A stretch of 7,182 nucleotides of DNA. Source: 13-2-20CM-68-14 sp035640035 (GTDB lineage Bacteria; Actinomycetota; Thermoleophilia; Gaiellales; Gaiellaceae). Shown here one piece after another: positions 5,016 through 7,182 of the stretch. The DNA is taken from NCBI GenBank assembly GCA_035640035.1, contig DASQWX010000128.1, positions 1-7,182 of the forward strand. Reading direction: 5' to 3'. The stretch's first letter is position 1. Each line of letters starts with the position of its first letter. The position numbers and the translations under genes were made by a program. The notes beneath the pieces are model-generated. The model was not told the origin of the DNA. It ran no database searches and saw only the letters and a list, made by a program, of their open reading frames with translations.

Positions 5016-5604
5016 TCGTCCCGTCCAGGACGAGCGAGCGCGCCTGTTCGGGGCTCGGGTCGTAGACCTCGACCTCGTACTTCGCTTCGGGATACGAGAA
5101 GTAGACGCTCTTCGGCGTCGAGGCGTTGAAGACGAGGAGGCCGTCCTTGGCGAGCCTGACCGAGACCGCTCCGGGTCGCTGCGCGGCCCGCTGAATCGAC
5201 GGGAAAGCGTCCTTCTGCTCGTACGTCCCAACCGTGAGGTAGTTGGGGGCCGGGTCGCCGACCTTGGACGCGGACGACAGGTAGCGAATGTAAATCCGTC
5301 CACCCGTCCGCGTGAGCTCGTAGCTGCCGGACTTCGAGCCCGCCCAGTAGACCGGGTGGTCCGCCCGGGCGGCGAGCTCTTTGAGCTGCGCTTCGGACAC
5401 CGCGGCGGGGCCCGGACCCGTGGGCAGCGGCACTTCGCCTCCGCCGTTGCGCACCACGAGCGAGATCGCGACGAGAGCGAACGCCGCGGCCGTGGCCAGG
5501 GCCAAGACGAAATACAGCAGAGGGACCTGCCTCGCCTGGCGCAGGCTCTGGGTGAGCGAGGTCGTGGGGGGCGTCTCGATCACAGTTCTCTCGCGCGGGT
5601 CCAT
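4999..5604 (-). CDS. Single-pass membrane protein of unknown function
   Basis: A 201-residue protein that I cannot assign to a named family. A short N-terminal cytoplasmic tail (1-27, with Arg22 and Arg25) precedes one strong transmembrane helix (about 28-51). A Gly/Pro linker (54-68) then leads to an exported domain (about 70-201) rich in aromatic beta-strand patterns such as 'HPVYWAG', 'YELTRTGGRIYIRYLSS' and 'YLTVGTYEQKDAF'. There are no cysteines and no obvious catalytic motif. The wording of the exported part resembles hypothetical proteins I associate with Thermoleophilia, a recollection that was not checked. It lies 51 bp downstream of the collagen-like gene on the same strand, so the two may share a transcript. 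Its last 17 bases overlap the convergent adenosyltransferase gene. ATG at 5602-5604 has only a distant purine stretch as ribosome site. Confidence 0.8.
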   Translation of the reverse strand: MDPRERTVIETPPTTSLTQSLRQARQVPLLYFVLALATAAAFALVAISLVVRNGGGEVPLPTGPGPAAVSEAQLKELAARADHPVYWAGSKSGSYELTRTGGRIYIRYLSSASKVGDPAPNYLTVGTYEQKDAFPSIQRAAQRPGAVSVRLAKDGLLVFNASTPKSVYFSYPEAKYEVEVYDPSPEQARSLVLDGTIRPIR

Positions 5605-5655
5605 AGCACCGGTTCGACCTTCGGCATTCGACGCCTGCCCCTTGAGCTCGACGGC

Positions 5656-7182
5656 TTAGGAGAGCGGAATGACGGTGATCGACCGATTGGCGAACGTCGC
5701 CGTTCCCACCGTCGCCCTGTACTTGGCGGTGAACGTATTGCTCCCCGCAGTGAGCCCTGTGACGTAGAAGGTGGCGCTGCCCTGGACGGTCTGGGCCTGG
5801 TTGCCGCCGTTGACGAAGCTGAATGCGCGTGCGTCGGCCGCCGCCACCGTCGTCGCGCCCGAGACGGCGTAGCTCATGAAAGCGCCGCCCGACGAACCGC
5901 TGTTGGTCTCCGACGACGTCACGATCACAAGTGCGTTGCCGGATGCAGGGATCGTCACCGTGGCGGCGGGCCCGGCGGTCGTGAGATCCGTGTAAGTGGT
6001 GGAAGTCGTCGTTTGTGACGTGGCCACGGTGTTGCTCGCAGACCCGGCGGTGCCCGACGGACCAGTCGCGCCGGTTGCGCCGGTGGCGCCCGTAGCGCCC
6101 GTGGCGCCTGTCGCCCCGGCAGGACCTTGCGGTCCCTGAGGGCCCGTCGCGCCGGCCGGGCCGGCAGGGCCGGTTGGACCAGCCGGGCCCGTGGCCCCGG
6201 TGGCACCGGTTGCCCCCGTTGCGCCTGTCGCGCCGGTCGCACCGGCCGGGCCGATCGGGCCCTGCGGACCGGCGGGGCCGGTTGCGCCCGTGGCTCCCGT
6301 CGCGCCCGTAGCGCCCGCCGGGCCCTGAGCCCCGGCGGGACCTTGCGGGCCTGTCGCGCCGGTCGGGCCGATGGGTCCCTGCGGCCCGGCCGGGCCCTGC
6401 GCGCCGGTCGCGCCGGTATCGCCGGTGTCGCCCTTCGGGCCCTGCGGTCCGATGGCGCCCTGAGGTCCTGTTGCTCCTGCCGGCCCGATCGCTCCCTGCG
6501 GGCCAGCTGGTCCTTGCGCGCCGGTCGCGCCGGTGTCGCCCTTGGCACCTTGCGGACCGGCGGGCCCGGTCGCCCCGGTATCGCCGGTGTCCCCTTTGGC
6601 CCCTTGCGGACCGGCGGGGCCCTGCGGCCCTGCGGCGCCCGTCGGGCCGACCGGTCCCTGGGGGCCCGCGGGGCCTTGTGCGCCTGTCGCGCCGGTCGCT
6701 CCCGTGTCGCCGGTGTCGCCCTTCGCGCCCTGGGGGCCGGCCGGGCCGGCCGCACCTGGTGCTCCGGGATCACCAGTGTCGCCCTTCGGGCCTTGCAGGC
6801 CTGCCGGTCCCTGTGCGCCCATAGCGCCGGTTGCTCCAGTCGCGCCCGTGTCGCCGGTGTCACCCTTCGCCCCCTGCGGTCCGGCAGGGCCCTGCGGCCC
6901 GGTCGCCCCGGTCGCGCCGATCGGTCCCTGCGGTCCGGCGGGGCCCTGAGGTCCTGTCGCACCGGTTACGCCGACCGGTCCCTGCGGTCCTGCCGGACCC
7001 GTCTTGCCCTCGCGGCCCTGGAGGCCCTGTGTGCCCGCGGCGCCCGTGAGGCCCTGCGGACCGGCAGGCCCTTCGGCGCCGGTCGCGCCGGTCGTGCCGG
7101 TCGCTCCCGCGGCGCCGGGGTCGCCCTTGTCGCCTTTGGCGCCCGTTTCGCCCCGCGGTCCCTGGGGTCCGGGCGGTCCGTG
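5656..7182 (-). CDS. Collagen-like Gly-X-Y repeat protein, 5' end outside window
   Basis: The frame is open from the TAA at 5656-5658 to the right edge without a stop, giving 508 visible residues of a larger protein. About 127 uninterrupted Gly-X-Y triplets (coding 6037-7182) form a collagen triple-helix region. It is followed by a 126-residue Thr/Ser/Ala/Gly-rich C-terminal domain (5659-6036) with alternating beta-strand patterns, such as 'NALVIVTSSETNSG' and 'NTFTAKYRATVGTATFANR', ending in 'SITVIPLS'. Bacterial proteins of this design are usually exported, trimeric filaments, with the terminal domain nucleating the trimer. An ATG at 6820-6822 sits inside the repeat (…GATGA-M-GAQG…) and is not the start. 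The signal peptide or anchor must lie beyond 7182. The visible part has no cysteine or LPXTG-like motif. Substrate or partner unknown. Confidence 0.93.
   Translation of the reverse strand, partial: HGPPGPQGPRGETGAKGDKGDPGAAGATGTTGATGAEGPAGPQGLTGAAGTQGLQGREGKTGPAGPQGPVGVTGATGPQGPAGPQGPIGATGATGPQGPAGPQGAKGDTGDTGATGATGAMGAQGPAGLQGPKGDTGDPGAPGAAGPAGPQGAKGDTGDTGATGATGAQGPAGPQGPVGPTGAAGPQGPAGPQGAKGDTGDTGATGPAGPQGAKGDTGATGAQGPAGPQGAIGPAGATGPQGAIGPQGPKGDTGDTGATGAQGPAGPQGPIGPTGATGPQGPAGAQGPAGATGATGATGATGPAGPQGPIGPAGATGATGATGATGATGATGPAGPTGPAGPAGATGPQGPQGPAGATGATGATGATGATGATGPSGTAGSASNTVATSQTTTSTTYTDLTTAGPAATVTIPASGNALVIVTSSETNSGSSGGAFMSYAVSGATTVAAADARAFSFVNGGNQAQTVQGSATFYVTGLTAGSNTFTAKYRATVGTATFANRSITVIPLS
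6037..7182 (-). repeat. Gly-X-Y coding repeat (collagen triple helix)
   Basis: Every third codon is glycine throughout, with no break in phase. Blocks such as 'GPAGPQG', 'AKGDTGDTGAT' and runs of 'GAT' recur at irregular spacing of roughly 18-42 residues, suggesting growth by unequal duplication. From 6418 to the right edge Lys-Gly-Asp and other charged triplets are frequent. From 6037 to 6417 there is not one charged residue. The complementary strand also stays open over much of the region as a Pro-rich frame, which is an artefact of the GGN/CCN composition. Confidence 0.9.

Noticed and set aside
6820..6822. ATG as the start of the collagen-like protein
   Set aside because: Gly-X-Y triplets continue in frame upstream to the window edge without a stop, and there is no signal peptide after this ATG.
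5955..6962. Second minus-strand frame and plus-strand Pro-rich frames over the collagen region
   Set aside because: They arise from the periodic GGN/CCN codons. Only the Gly-X-Y frame has a coherent repeat, a C-terminal domain and a stop in a sensible place.
6037..7182. CRISPR or other spaced repeat array
   Set aside because: The periodicity is 9 bp and in coding phase; there are no conserved repeats with unique spacers.

Overview
The window looks like chromosomal DNA from a high-GC actinobacterium. GC- and CG-ending codons dominate, GTG and TTG starts occur, and the enzymes are typical of soil Actinobacteria. The collagen-like gene with its beta-rich tail and the membrane-anchored protein next to it remind me of uncultured Thermoleophilia (Gaiellales/Solirubrobacterales). 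That placement is an impression from memory and was not tested. There are no tRNA or rRNA genes, no CRISPR array, and no transposase or phage gene.

Layout. Positions 1-355 hold no gene. They contain two copies (period 144 bp) of an unidentified hairpin-rich repeat, then a large inverted repeat built from GGGGACAGTCCC-type units that runs into the stop codon of the first gene. Next come a minus-strand SRPBCC-fold protein (354-812), a divergent 3-hydroxybutyryl-CoA dehydrogenase (841-1671), and a REC/HD-GYP response regulator predicted to degrade cyclic di-GMP (1730-2803). A convergent minus-strand lipoprotein with an NTF2-like domain follows (2806-3237). A divergent acyl-CoA dehydrogenase comes next, which I start at a CTG codon (3286-4449), translationally coupled to a PduO-type cobalamin adenosyltransferase (4449-5015). 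The right end is minus strand: a single-pass membrane protein of unknown function (4999-5604), preceded by a collagen-like Gly-X-Y protein (5656-7182) whose start lies beyond the right edge.

How the genes fit together. The two CoA enzymes and the adenosyltransferase point to fatty or branched-chain acyl-CoA oxidation. The adenosyltransferase would supply adenosylcobalamin, the cofactor of methylmalonyl-CoA mutase, which handles the propionyl-CoA such pathways release. The regulator, lipoprotein, membrane protein and collagen-like fibre protein suggest surface and lifestyle functions, but the sequence does not tie them to the metabolic genes.

The most useful points for a second look are the non-ATG (CTG) start of the acyl-CoA dehydrogenase, the tandem repeat whose hairpins pair better as minus-strand RNA, the two-zone collagen domain, and the very tight gene packing with overlapping divergent promoters and overlapping convergent ends. 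I found no clear new multi-gene system.
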